DNA from: Spirochaetales bacterium
GTDB taxonomy: Bacteria; Spirochaetota; Spirochaetia; Treponematales; Treponemataceae
Direction: 5' to 3'
DNA length: 33,523 nt
Assembly (NCBI GenBank): GCA_030540405.1
Contig: JAUNWH010000032.1
Location: 1 to 33,523 of the forward strand
Shown here: positions 1-7,576 of the stretch, in pieces
Position numbering within the stretch: position 1 is the first letter of the stretch
How the letters are laid out: each line of letters begins with the position of its first letter
Program-made: the position numbers and the translations under genes
The notes under the pieces: model-generated
Databases searched by the model: none
What the model was told of the DNA's origin: nothing
Seen by the model: the letters and a program-made list of their open reading frames with translations, nothing else

Positions 1-8
1 ATTTCACA

Positions 9-38
9 CTTTCTGTAATTTTATCAGAAAGAGTTTTT
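9..38 (+). terminator. weak intrinsic terminator of an upstream gene
   Basis: A 7-bp stem (CTTTCTG at 9-15 pairing with CAGAAAG at 25-31) with a 9-nt loop is followed by AG and five T. The stem is AT-rich, so termination may be inefficient. The gene it would serve lies left of the window. Confidence 0.45.
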
Positions 39-73
39 ACATGCGTTTGCCCTGCCAATAACAGGTTTCGTTA

Positions 74-103
74 TTGACGTATTTATTTGTTTTATGGTAT
101 TAT
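74..103 (+). promoter_or_regulatory. promoter of yebC
   Basis: A TTGACG -35 box (74-79) and a TATTAT -10 box (98-103) lie 18 bp apart in an AT-rich stretch. The expected start leaves a leader of about 30 nt that contains the AGGAG ribosome site at 129-133, six bases before the yebC ATG. Confidence 0.5.
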
Positions 104-139
104 ATTATACTTATTCGTTATTATTTATAGGAGTTCCGT

Positions 140-883
140 ATGTCAGGACACAGTAAATGGTCAACCATTAAACACGCAAAGGGTATTGCTGATGCAAAAC
201 GTGGAGCGCTTTTCACAAAATTCATAAAGGAAATTTCTATTGCAGCAAAAATGGGTGGAGGAGATCCTGATTCTAACCCTCGCCTTAGAACTGCTATGCT
301 CAAGGCAAAAGCTGCTTCTATGCCAAAAGACAACATTGAGCGTGCTATAAAGAAAGGAACTGGAGAACTTGGCGCAGTTTCTTATGAAGAGCTTGTTTAT
401 GAAGGATATGCTCCAGGCGGAGTTGCAGTTCTTGTAGATGTTCTTACAGACAACAAGAACCGCGCAGCTGCTGATGTTCGCAATATTTTCAATAAAAACG
501 GCGGAAACCTTGGAACAACAGGTTCTACAAGCCGTATGTTTGAGCGCAAAGGCGTTATCGAATACGATGCAGAAAAAGTAAGCGAAGACGATGTTATGAG
601 CGTTGCTGTTGAAGCTGGCGCAGAAGATGTTGTAAATGAAGACGGAGTTATCACTGTAACAACAGACCCGGCTTCATTTGACGCAGTTCTTGAAGCTCTT
701 CAGGCTAAAGAATGGGAAACACTTTCTGCTGCTGTTTCTATGGTTCCGTTTAACTATACAGCGGTTGATGCTGAAACTGCAAAGAAAGTTCAGAAGCTTT
801 TGGACAAGCTCGAAGAAAATGATGATGTCCAGAACGTTTATTCAACTGTTGAATATCCAGAAGACTTCGATCCTGAAGCTTAA
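140..883 (+). CDS. yebC: YebC/PmpR-family protein
   Basis: This 247-residue protein belongs to the YebC/PmpR (TACO1) family, described as DNA-binding transcriptional regulators and, more recently, as factors that help ribosomes through difficult sequences. The hallmark N-terminus [15 protein letters not shown] is intact, followed by the family signature around residues 37-75 ([12 protein letters not shown], then [16 protein letters not shown]). The length is normal for the family. The start is supported by AGGAG six bases upstream. It is followed by ruvC, a common partner (yebC-ruvC-ruvA-ruvB in many bacteria), although ruvA and ruvB are not here. A hairpin plus T-run separates the two genes. 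The family call is firm; the exact role in this organism is not shown by the sequence. Confidence 0.97.
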   Translation: MSGHSKWSTIKHAKGIADAKRGALFTKFIKEISIAAKMGGGDPDSNPRLRTAMLKAKAASMPKDNIERAIKKGTGELGAVSYEELVYEGYAPGGVAVLVDVLTDNKNRAAADVRNIFNKNGGNLGTTGSTSRMFERKGVIEYDAEKVSEDDVMSVAVEAGAEDVVNEDGVITVTTDPASFDAVLEALQAKEWETLSAAVSMVPFNYTAVDAETAKKVQKLLDKLEENDDVQNVYSTVEYPEDFDPEA

Positions 884-907
884 GTTTTGACTTTTTAGTT
901 TTTATGC

Positions 908-956
908 AGGCATTTGGCGCGGAATTTTGTTTCGTCCAAGTGCCTTGTTTTTTTTT
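908..956 (+). terminator. intrinsic terminator or attenuator between yebC and ruvC
   Basis: AGGCATTTGG (908-917) pairs with CCAAGTGCCT (936-945) as a 10-bp stem with one G-U wobble, followed by TG and nine T (948-956). This is a good Rho-independent terminator shape. It ends only eight bases before the ruvC start, so ruvC probably relies on readthrough unless another promoter exists. Confidence 0.75.
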
Positions 957-964
957 CAGCATAG

Positions 965-1450
965 ATGAAAAAACGCCGGATTATTGGCATAGATCCCGGG
1001 CTGGCGCATACTGGGTTCGGGATAATTGACTGTGAAAATTCCAGAATTTCTCTTGTAAGTTATGGAGTTATAGAAACTTCAAGCAATGATTCGCATGAAG
1101 TGCGTTTGCTTTATATTTATAATAAGCTTTTGGCGATTTTAAATGAGTTTCGGCCTACAGAAGCTGAAATGGAAACTTTGTTTTTTGCCCGCAATACAAC
1201 TAGCGCGCTTGCAGTGGCGGAAGCAAAAGGCGTTGTGAGTTTGTGCCTTGTTCAGCAGGCAATTCCCATTTTTATGTATGCTCCGAATCAGATAAAAAGC
1301 GCAGTTACAGGAACAAAAAGCGCAGATAAAGATACAGTTGCTCGGTATGTTCAGCTTCTGTTGAATTTAAAGTCGCCGCCTCGTCCAGATCATGCCGCGG
1401 ACGCACTTGCTGGAGCTATAACGCATTTTCACAGCACTTTGTCTGCATAG
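965..1450 (+). CDS. ruvC: crossover junction endodeoxyribonuclease RuvC
   Basis: RuvC cuts Holliday junctions symmetrically during recombination and repair, working with the RuvAB branch-migration complex. At 161 residues it has the usual family length. The RNase H-like fold is recognisable from IGIDPGLAHTGFG near the N-terminus (catalytic Asp10), METLFFARNTTSAL in the middle (catalytic Glu) and RPDHAADALAGAITH near the C-terminus (the two last acidic residues). There is no Shine-Dalgarno sequence before the ATG, only a T-run and CAGCATAG. The gene begins eight bases after a terminator-like hairpin, so its expression may be low or attenuated. Its last 35 bases overlap the 3' end of the convergent minus-strand gene. 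Confidence 0.96.
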   Translation: MKKRRIIGIDPGLAHTGFGIIDCENSRISLVSYGVIETSSNDSHEVRLLYIYNKLLAILNEFRPTEAEMETLFFARNTTSALAVAEAKGVVSLCLVQQAIPIFMYAPNQIKSAVTGTKSADKDTVARYVQLLLNLKSPPRPDHAADALAGAITHFHSTLSA

Positions 1451-2153
1451 AATAAATTTTTGCGTTTCCTTTTTTTCCAACTGTATTTATAATTTCTATT
1501 TTTGAAAGAACCCAAAGCATAAGGTTTGCATCGCTTCTTTTTATAAGCGGAACATCTTTCTTTAAAAGCTCAAAAAAATCTTTTGAAGTAAATGTGGCTG
1601 GAAGATTTTTGGGAAGAAGTTTCTTATAAGATGATTTTCCGTGCAGAGTAAAAATTTTTCCTGTCTGCTCAAGCCGCTTTCCTGTTTTTTGCCAGTTTCT
1701 TTTAAATCTTCGCCTTTTGTTTTTTGACTGGACTGGCTCTTCTGTTTTTGCGCGCTCTTCTGTTATTTCAGCTTCGATTACTTCCAGCGTGAAGTTTTTT
1801 TTGAGCAGAACGGGAACAAGAGCTGTTATTTCCTTGAAAACTGAATATATGTTCTTTTTTAAAGGGCTTTTCCGCCTTGTGATTTTTCCTGTAGTGGCAT
1901 CTTTTGTTTCTATGTATTTTATGGTTGCAAGCGGATAGACAATTTTTATTTTTCGTTTTTCGGATAAAAAGAATTCGGTTTTCTTGAGCAATTTTCCAAG
2001 TGTTCCAGTTTGAATTTCTATGATTCCGCCGTCAGGACAAAGAATGTCTGCAATGTACGCGCCGACTTTTACTTCCGATTTTCCGTCGCACTGGATTCTG
2101 TAAAGCGTTTTTAGCGACTTGTGAAGGCTTGTTTCATTCAGTGTGTTTATCAT
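1416..2153 (-). CDS. unknown protein with PD-(D/E)XK nuclease-like N-terminus
   Basis: I do not recognise a named family for this 245-residue protein. The N-terminal region (residues about 18-75) has Glu27, then IADILCPDG with Asp36, then IIEIQTG with Glu46-X-Gln48, in predicted beta strands. That E...D...E-X-Q/K spacing resembles a PD-(D/E)XK nuclease core. A strongly basic stretch (KNKRRRFKRNWQKTGKR, about residues 144-160) follows. The last 70 residues (FTSKDFFELLKKDVPLIKR onward) read like a small helical or winged-helix DNA-binding domain. No signal peptide or membrane segment is visible, so it is likely cytoplasmic. It lies tail-to-tail with ruvC and overlaps it by 35 bases. The ATG has no strong ribosome site. 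The nuclease role is inference from motif spacing; the reading frame itself is convincing. Confidence 0.75.
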   Translation of the reverse strand: MINTLNETSLHKSLKTLYRIQCDGKSEVKVGAYIADILCPDGGIIEIQTGTLGKLLKKTEFFLSEKRKIKIVYPLATIKYIETKDATTGKITRRKSPLKKNIYSVFKEITALVPVLLKKNFTLEVIEAEITEERAKTEEPVQSKNKRRRFKRNWQKTGKRLEQTGKIFTLHGKSSYKKLLPKNLPATFTSKDFFELLKKDVPLIKRSDANLMLWVLSKIEIINTVGKKGNAKIYSMQTKCCENAL

Positions 2154-2266
2154 TTTCTTGCAGCCTGCGGATTTTTAGCAGATATAAAAAAGATTCTCAA
2201 CTATACAGTTTTAAAGTCCAGATGAATTTTCAGCTATAAAAATCAGGTTATCGGAGAGTTTTTGCA
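2154..2266. other. divergent intergenic region before mraZ
   Basis: This is the gap between the minus-strand unknown gene and the mraZ promoter. It is AT-rich. A minus-strand TTGAGA followed 17 bases later by TAAAAA could be the promoter of the unknown gene, but the -10 match is poor and I do not call it as a feature. Confidence 0.3.
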
Positions 2267-2294
2267 TTGACATTACGTTTTTTTTTGATAAAAT
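2267..2294 (+). promoter_or_regulatory. promoter of the mraZ division operon
   Basis: A perfect TTGACA -35 box (2267-2272) and a TAAAAT -10 box (2289-2294) are separated by 16 bp. Nine of the spacer bases are an uninterrupted T-run (2278-2286). Transcription would start near 2301, at the first MraZ operator repeat. Confidence 0.75.
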
Positions 2295-2303
2295 ATTTAA
2301 TAA

Positions 2304-2338
2304 GTGGGAAATAGTGGGGTAAAGTGGTGGATAGTGGC
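2304..2338 (+). promoter_or_regulatory. MraZ operator: four GTGG repeats at 10-bp spacing
   Basis: GTGGG at 2304, GTGGG at 2314, GTGGT at 2324 and GTGGC at 2334 stand exactly 10 bp apart, one DNA turn each. MraZ is known to bind direct repeats of TGGG-type boxes with 5-nt spacers upstream of its own gene, so this is very likely an autoregulatory operator. It covers the presumed transcript start and runs up to the mraZ ATG. The GGTGG at 2326-2330 may also serve as the ribosome-binding site. Confidence 0.8.
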
Positions 2339-2782
2339 ATGGAAATGCTTTTTGGCGAGTACAACAACACGCTGGATGATAAAGGAAGAATTCAGTTTCC
2401 GGCGAAGTTGCGCTCTGTTTTGCAGCAGGAAAGTCTTGTTGTAACTCAGGGGCTCGACCGCTGTCTTATGATTTTCTCCATTGATGAATGGACTTCTCTT
2501 AATAAAAAAATTGTGGACTCGGCGTCTTTGTTCAATGATCAGAAACGCCTTGTTATGCGACGCTTTATTGCGCCTGCGCAAAAATTGGACTTTGATAAAT
2601 CCGGCCGTCTTTCTATTCCCCAGACGCTTAGAGATTACGCAGGTCTTAAAGGTGAGTGTACGATTCTTGGAATCAACAAGTACATGGAGCTTTGGGATTC
2701 TGAAAAGTACAGGGCTTATCTTGATGAAACTGAAGATTCGTTCCTTAAGGCTGCGGAAACTATGGGTGATATTTTGATGTGA
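2339..2782 (+). CDS. mraZ: transcriptional regulator MraZ
   Basis: MraZ is a small ring-forming AbrB/SpoVT-like DNA-binding protein that controls the division and cell-wall (dcw) operon it heads. Both half-domains are visible: GEYNNTLDDKGRIQFPAKLR near the N-terminus and DFDKSGRLSIPQTLRDYAGL near the middle, each with the conserved D-(K)-(S)-G-R turn. I chose the ATG at 2339, giving 147 residues starting MEMLFGEYN; the ATG at 2345 is also possible. An upstream in-frame GTG at 2324 lies within an operator repeat and adds residues the family does not have. rsmH follows immediately, as in most bacteria. Confidence 0.93.
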   Translation: MEMLFGEYNNTLDDKGRIQFPAKLRSVLQQESLVVTQGLDRCLMIFSIDEWTSLNKKIVDSASLFNDQKRLVMRRFIAPAQKLDFDKSGRLSIPQTLRDYAGLKGECTILGINKYMELWDSEKYRAYLDETEDSFLKAAETMGDILM

Positions 2783-2815
2783 GCCTTGCCGCTCAAAAAA
2801 TCAGGCTGGAAAAAA

Positions 2816-3799
2816 GTGGAAATTGTTCATACTCCTGTATTGCTAAATGAATGTCTCGAATTTCTTTCTCCAATGGGCGAGCCGTTTGAAAAAGACGCTT
2901 TTATGATTGATTCCACTTTGGGAGAGGGCGGACATTCGTTTAATTTTCTAAAAAAATTTCCAACTTTAAAAATTCTTGGACTTGATGCTGATTGTGTTAT
3001 TCAGGCTAGGGCAAAAGAGCGTCTTGCAGAATTCGGGGAGCGGATGAAGTTTTATAACGGCTGGTTTAACGATTTTTACTGCAATTATTCCGAAGAAAGA
3101 AAGCCAGACTTGATTTTGTTCGATTTGGGAATCAGTGTTTTTCATTATGAAAAAAGCGGCAGAGGATTTTCATTTCGTCATGATGAAGAGCTTGATATGC
3201 GGCTGAATCCGAACACAAAAGAAAGCGCCGCCGACATCGTCAACGAAATGCCTGAAGCTGAGCTTGCAAATATGATTTATCTTTATTCAGATGAAAAATA
3301 TTCAAGGCGGATTGCAAGCGCGATTGTTTCTGCAAGAAGGTCTCAGAAAATTGTTTCAACAAAAGCTCTTGCCGATATAATTTTCAATTCCGTTCCTTCA
3401 AAATATAAATACGGAAATATTCATCCTGCGACAAGAACGTTTCAGGCTTTAAGGATTCTTGTAAACAGCGAGCTAAAAAGGCTGCCGGAAGCAATTCACG
3501 CTGCGTTCAATGTTCTTGCTCTGGGCGGAAAAATGGGCGTTATAACATTTCATTCTCTTGAAGACAGAATTGTAAAAAATTATTTTCGCAATCTTGGAAA
3601 GCAATGTGTTTGTCCGCCGGAATTTCCAGAATGTGTTTGCGGCGGAACTCCATGCGCGGAAATTTTAACAAGAAAACCTATTGAGCCTTCCGAAGAAGAA
3701 ATCAAAATGAATTCTCCTTCCAGAAGCGCAAAACTCCGTGTTGTGCGAAAACTTCGGGATGCAGACAAGCTTCGGCTTTATGGAGTGGAGGCTTTGTAA
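2816..3799 (+). CDS. rsmH: 16S rRNA (cytosine-1402 N4) methyltransferase RsmH
   Basis: RsmH (MraW) methylates N4 of cytidine 1402 in the decoding centre of 16S rRNA using S-adenosylmethionine. The SAM-binding motif DSTLGEGGHSFNFL, the FDLGISVFHYEKSGRGFSF segment, RTFQALRILVNSEL and VITFHSLEDRIVKNYF are all present, and the typical late cysteine cluster (CVCPPEFPECVCGG) is kept. I favour the GTG at 2816, because it gives the family-type N-terminus MEIVHTPVLLNE (327 residues). An upstream TTG at 2786 would add ten residues right after the mraZ stop. The stop codon overlaps the ftsL start by one base (TAATG), so the two are translationally coupled. Confidence 0.93.
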   Translation: MEIVHTPVLLNECLEFLSPMGEPFEKDAFMIDSTLGEGGHSFNFLKKFPTLKILGLDADCVIQARAKERLAEFGERMKFYNGWFNDFYCNYSEERKPDLILFDLGISVFHYEKSGRGFSFRHDEELDMRLNPNTKESAADIVNEMPEAELANMIYLYSDEKYSRRIASAIVSARRSQKIVSTKALADIIFNSVPSKYKYGNIHPATRTFQALRILVNSELKRLPEAIHAAFNVLALGGKMGVITFHSLEDRIVKNYFRNLGKQCVCPPEFPECVCGGTPCAEILTRKPIEPSEEEIKMNSPSRSAKLRVVRKLRDADKLRLYGVEAL

Positions 3800-4098
3800 T
3801 GAAAATAAAAACTTTGCTGAAAAATTTTTGCCTTGTTGTGTTTGCTTTGGGAATTCCTGGGCTTTTGATTTTAAATGGAATTCAGTCAAGCAAATACCGC
3901 GAGCTAAAAAAAGAAGTTTCGGAACTTGAAAAAAAACAGGAAAAACTTATAGAGGAAAATAAAAAACTTATAACGGATATAAGCGTGCTTTCGAGTTCGG
4001 ATAGAATTGAAACTATCGCTGAAAATGATTTAGGCATGAGAAAAGCTGAAACTGAAGAAATTGTGCGCGTGGAGATGAGAAAAAATGAAAGAAAGTGA
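3799..4098 (+). CDS. ftsL: FtsL/DivIC-like septum protein
   Basis: This 99-residue protein has a short cytoplasmic N-terminus, one transmembrane helix (about residues 9-27) and a charged heptad-rich coiled coil (about 30-65, KYRELKKEVSELEKKQEKLI), followed by a short tail with the SDRIETIAENDLGMRKA region typical of FtsL/DivIC. These proteins form a complex with FtsQ/DivIB that activates septal wall synthesis by FtsW-FtsI. Its place between rsmH and murF matches ftsL in other dcw clusters. A GGAGG lies eight bases before the ATG. Sequence conservation in this family is low, so FtsL versus DivIC is assigned mainly by position. Confidence 0.75.
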   Translation: MKIKTLLKNFCLVVFALGIPGLLILNGIQSSKYRELKKEVSELEKKQEKLIEENKKLITDISVLSSSDRIETIAENDLGMRKAETEEIVRVEMRKNERK

Positions 4099-5518
4099 TT
4101 CGCTTTTGTCGCTGGAAGAAATACTTGAAGCTGTTGATGGCGTGCACGTTCTTGGAAACGGTCCGCTCTGCATAAAGTCTGTTCAGACAGACAGCCGCTT
4201 AGTTGAAGAAAATACTCTTTTTGTTCCGCTCATTGGTGAAAATCAGGACGGGCATTCTTATATTCCGCAGGCAATAGAAAAAGGTGCAAGCGCAGTTTTT
4301 ATCCGCATGAAAAATTTTGAAGACAACGGAAATTATTTTGTTGAGCTTCATGAAAAAAATCCTTCTGTGATTTTTATTGCTGTAGAAAATACTCTTGAAG
4401 GTTTGCAGAAAGCTGCTGCCCGTTATGTGGAAAAATTTCCGCATCTTATAAAAATTGGCGTTACAGGCTCAAGCGGAAAAACCACAACAAAGGAAATTCT
4501 AGTTTCAATACTTTCGCAAAAATACAATGTTGTTTTTAACAAAGGAAATTTAAACAGCGAAACAGGACTTCCGCTTTCCGTGTTCAATATAAAAGCCGAG
4601 CATGAGTGCGGAGTTTTTGAAATGGGCATGAACCGTGAAAATGAAATTGGAGAAATCGCTTCTGTGCTTAAACCTCGGTTTGCTATTGTAACAAATATAG
4701 GCACAGCGCACATTGGAATTCTTGGAAGCCGTGAAAACATTGCGAAAGAGAAAGCAAAAATTTTCAGTTATTTCGGCGGATTTGGAACTGGCGTAATTCC
4801 GATTGACGATGATTTTTCTGATTTCCTAAAAAATGAAATTGATGGAAAAGTTGTGTTTTACGGAAACGACACTGAATCTGTAAAATATATTTGCGATTTG
4901 GGATTGAAAGGAACAAAATTCAGCATAGACGAAATTGAAACAGTTTTGCCGCTTCCAGGAAAATACAACTACAAAAATGCTTTGGGCGCAATTGCTCTTG
5001 CTCAAGTGCTTGGACTTTCTTCCCGGCAAATTTCAGATGGAATTTCAAGTTTAAAGCCGTTGTCTGGACGCTCTGAAATTCTTGATGGAAAAAATTTTTT
5101 TATTATGCAGGACTGCTACAATGCGAATCCTGATTCAATGGAAAAAGCTATTGAATTTATAGGCTCTGTAAAAAAAGAGGCGGGCGCAAAAAAAATTTTT
5201 GTTCTTGGCGATATGCTTGAGCTTGGTTCTGATTCAAAATCCGCGCATGAAAAAACTGGAGTTCTTGCAGAAAATTCTGACGCAGACCTTGTAATTTTTA
5301 TTGGAACAGAAATGAAATCCGCTTTTGAAAAGACAAAAAATTCTTCTGAAAAAAATATTATTTTCATTTCAGGAAATTCTCAAGATGCAATGGAAAATGC
5401 TGCTTCGGAAATAAAAAATGTTTTGCACGGAAGTTCAAATTCAATTGTATTTATAAAAGGTTCAAGGGGAATGGGACTTGAGCGGATTTCAAAAATTTTG
5501 CTTGGCGGAGACGAGTGA
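4085..5518 (+). CDS. murF: UDP-MurNAc-tripeptide:D-Ala-D-Ala ligase MurF
   Basis: MurF adds the D-Ala-D-Ala dipeptide to the UDP-MurNAc-tripeptide, the last cytoplasmic step in building the stem peptide, using ATP. At 477 residues its length is normal. The N-terminal substrate domain contains VQTDSR (about 33-38), the ATP loop is GVTGSSGKTTT (125-135), and the EMGMNRENEIGEIASVLKP and NIGTAHIG blocks typical of MurF follow. The C-terminal domain carries QDCYNANPDSM and VLGDMLELG. It overlaps ftsL by 14 bases and abuts ftsW, so it is part of one transcript. No other Mur ligase gene is in this cluster. Confidence 0.96.
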   Translation: MKESDSLLSLEEILEAVDGVHVLGNGPLCIKSVQTDSRLVEENTLFVPLIGENQDGHSYIPQAIEKGASAVFIRMKNFEDNGNYFVELHEKNPSVIFIAVENTLEGLQKAAARYVEKFPHLIKIGVTGSSGKTTTKEILVSILSQKYNVVFNKGNLNSETGLPLSVFNIKAEHECGVFEMGMNRENEIGEIASVLKPRFAIVTNIGTAHIGILGSRENIAKEKAKIFSYFGGFGTGVIPIDDDFSDFLKNEIDGKVVFYGNDTESVKYICDLGLKGTKFSIDEIETVLPLPGKYNYKNALGAIALAQVLGLSSRQISDGISSLKPLSGRSEILDGKNFFIMQDCYNANPDSMEKAIEFIGSVKKEAGAKKIFVLGDMLELGSDSKSAHEKTGVLAENSDADLVIFIGTEMKSAFEKTKNSSEKNIIFISGNSQDAMENAASEIKNVLHGSSNSIVFIKGSRGMGLERISKILLGGDE

Positions 5519-5520
5519 TT

Positions 5521-6729
5521 ATGGGAGAGTACAGATTTTTTCCTGACCGTCCTGTGTCAAATTATAGAAAAAGCGATTCAGTTTTTATTGTCTGCACTTT
5601 GCTTTTGTGGGGACTTGGAATTTTTACGCTTTACGTTTGTTCTCCTGGAGTTGGCGAGCGGTTCTTTGGAAATAAAAATTATTTTTTAAATAGGCAGATT
5701 GTTTCTTCTGTAGTAGGTTTTGCCGGGTTGATTTTTTTTGCAGTTGTTCCGGTAAAGAAAATCCGAAAATTTGTTTTTATGTTTGCCGTTATTTCTTTTG
5801 TTCTTTGCATTCTTGCGTTTCTTCCTGGAATTGGAAGTGAAAGAAAAGGCGCTTCAAGATGGATTGTGATTCCGCATTTATTTTCTTTTCAGCCGTCGGA
5901 ATTTGTAAAGTTTGCAATTGTAATGTACTTGGCGCACATGTTTGATGCCCATTCTTCTGAATACGAGGAAAGCTCCAGGGAATTTATTTATCCTGTTGTT
6001 GCTCTTTTGCTTTTTGTTGTTGTGATTTTTTGCCAGAGAAATTTGTCTACTGGAATTTTTGTTTTTGCACTTGGTGTGGCGATGTTTATTTTGTCTGGCG
6101 CGTCTTTAAAATGGCTTATTCCGTTTTCTATTCTTGCAATTCCCGCCGCAGTGATTTTGGTTTCCATGGAAGAATATCGCTTGATGAGAATTCTTGCTTA
6201 TCTTTTTCCTGAAAAATTCAGGCTTACGGCAGGCTACCAAACTTCAGCATCTGAAAGGGCGATTGGCGCAGGAGGAATTTGGGGAACTGGAATTGGAGAC
6301 GGACTTGAAAAAATTTCTTCGATTCCAGAAATTCAGACTGACTATATTTTTGCAGGCTGGGCTACAATGATGGGACTTTTTGGCGTAACGTCTTATTTTA
6401 TTTTGCTTATAGTTTTTGCCTGCCGTGGATTTAAGATTGCGCTTAATTGTCTTGATAGGTTTGCGGCTTACGGTTCGTTTGGTTGCACGCTTTGCATTTT
6501 CTGCCAGTCAATTTTTAACTGCGCCGTTGTCTGCGGAGCCTCTCCTACAACTGGAATTCCTTTGCCGTTTTTTTCTTCAGGAGGCTCGTCTCTTATAATA
6601 ACGCTTTGCATGTGCGGATTTATTATAAACGCTTCCCACTGCGATGCCGATAAAGAATCAGGGCAAACTTTGAAAAATAAATTTGATAATATTGAAACAA
6701 TCGGGGGAGTTGTAGTTGAATATGAGTGA
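5521..6729 (+). CDS. ftsW: septal peptidoglycan polymerase FtsW
   Basis: FtsW is the SEDS-family glycosyltransferase that polymerises lipid II at the septum. About ten transmembrane helices can be seen. Family motifs include FQPSEFVKFAIVMYLA, SERAIGAGGIWGTGIGDGLEK, the PEIQTDYIFAG loop with the essential Asp, and TGIPLPFFSSGGSSLI near the C-terminus. After the catalytic-loop Asp the usual G/A-E-E-L-G segment reads GWATMMGLFG, so the conserved glutamates are missing. I chose the ATG at 5521 (402 residues); an in-frame GTG at 5515 overlapping the murF stop is equally possible. No ftsI gene adjoins it, so the partner transpeptidase must be encoded elsewhere. FtsW rather than RodA is inferred from the division context. 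Confidence 0.93.
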   Translation: MGEYRFFPDRPVSNYRKSDSVFIVCTLLLWGLGIFTLYVCSPGVGERFFGNKNYFLNRQIVSSVVGFAGLIFFAVVPVKKIRKFVFMFAVISFVLCILAFLPGIGSERKGASRWIVIPHLFSFQPSEFVKFAIVMYLAHMFDAHSSEYEESSREFIYPVVALLLFVVVIFCQRNLSTGIFVFALGVAMFILSGASLKWLIPFSILAIPAAVILVSMEEYRLMRILAYLFPEKFRLTAGYQTSASERAIGAGGIWGTGIGDGLEKISSIPEIQTDYIFAGWATMMGLFGVTSYFILLIVFACRGFKIALNCLDRFAAYGSFGCTLCIFCQSIFNCAVVCGASPTTGIPLPFFSSGGSSLIITLCMCGFIINASHCDADKESGQTLKNKFDNIETIGGVVVEYE

Positions 6730-7564
6730 TGCAGCGATTTCTGATTTTGACGAATTTTTTGGTTCTTTTGAAGCTGTAAAAACTTCTGAAAAAGCAGACC
6801 AGAAAACAAGTGAAAAAAAATATATTGTTCTCAAAATTGTTGTTTTTGTGCTTGGCTTTTTTCTTTTTGTTGAAGGAATTATCTATGCTTTTGTTCTTCC
6901 TTGCTTTGGACATCCGGCGATAATTTATTCAGGCTTGGATTCTTTTGCGCGAAAGGATATTGCGGAACGACTTGCACCGCTTTCAAATTCGTCTTGGACA
7001 GGATTTGACACAGACCGTGCGGCTTCAATTTTGAGCAACGTTTCTTATATTGAAAGAGTTTCCGTTGACAAGCGTTTTCCAGATAAAATTTTTATTTCAG
7101 TAAAAGAAAGAGCTCCTGTTGCAAAAACTATTCTTTCTGTAAATGGCGCATCAAAGTCTGTTCAAATTGACGAAAATTGTGTACTATTCAGCATACAGTC
7201 AGATTCCATTTTGCAGGACAGTTCTATTCCTCTTATTTCAGGTCTTCCGATTGAAAATCTTCAGGAAGGAATGAGGCTTCCAGCAAAGTACCGTGTGCTT
7301 ATGGAGCAAATTTCAGCAATAAGAAGTTTGCCTCAGAAATATTTTGCCGCAATTTCAGAAATTCAGGTTGTGCCTAAAGAGTATGGAAACTACGAGCTTG
7401 TTCTTTATCCTACGCAGGCAAAGGTCAGAGTTCTTACCGACCGCTCTTTGACTGAAGACGCGCTGAAGTACATGATGGTTGTTCTTGACGTTGTAAATTC
7501 TATTGAACCGGATGTTGTGGAAGTTGATTTGCGATACGATTCGCTTTCATACAGATGCCGTTGA
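6722..7564 (+). CDS. ftsQ: cell division protein FtsQ/DivIB
   Basis: FtsQ/DivIB is a bitopic membrane protein that scaffolds FtsL and DivIC/FtsB at the septum. This protein (280 residues from ATG 6722) has a cytoplasmic tail of about 33 residues, one membrane helix (about 34-60) and a periplasmic part starting with a POTRA-like domain (RAASILSNVSYIERVSVDKRFPD, then IFISVKERAPVAK). The C-terminal region ends in YELVLYPTQAKVRVL, a typical beta-domain segment. An in-frame TTG at 6716 sits six bases after GGAG, so it may be the true start. The gene overlaps ftsW. FtsQ is recognised by topology, POTRA pattern and position between ftsW and ftsA. Confidence 0.87.
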   Translation: MSDAAISDFDEFFGSFEAVKTSEKADQKTSEKKYIVLKIVVFVLGFFLFVEGIIYAFVLPCFGHPAIIYSGLDSFARKDIAERLAPLSNSSWTGFDTDRAASILSNVSYIERVSVDKRFPDKIFISVKERAPVAKTILSVNGASKSVQIDENCVLFSIQSDSILQDSSIPLISGLPIENLQEGMRLPAKYRVLMEQISAIRSLPQKYFAAISEIQVVPKEYGNYELVLYPTQAKVRVLTDRSLTEDALKYMMVVLDVVNSIEPDVVEVDLRYDSLSYRCR

Positions 7565-7576
7565 GTGAGGAATATT

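Noticed and set aside
2324..2338. GTG at 2324 as the mraZ start
   Set aside because: It lies inside the third operator repeat and adds MVDSG, which the family lacks; ATG 2339 or 2345 gives the usual N-terminus.
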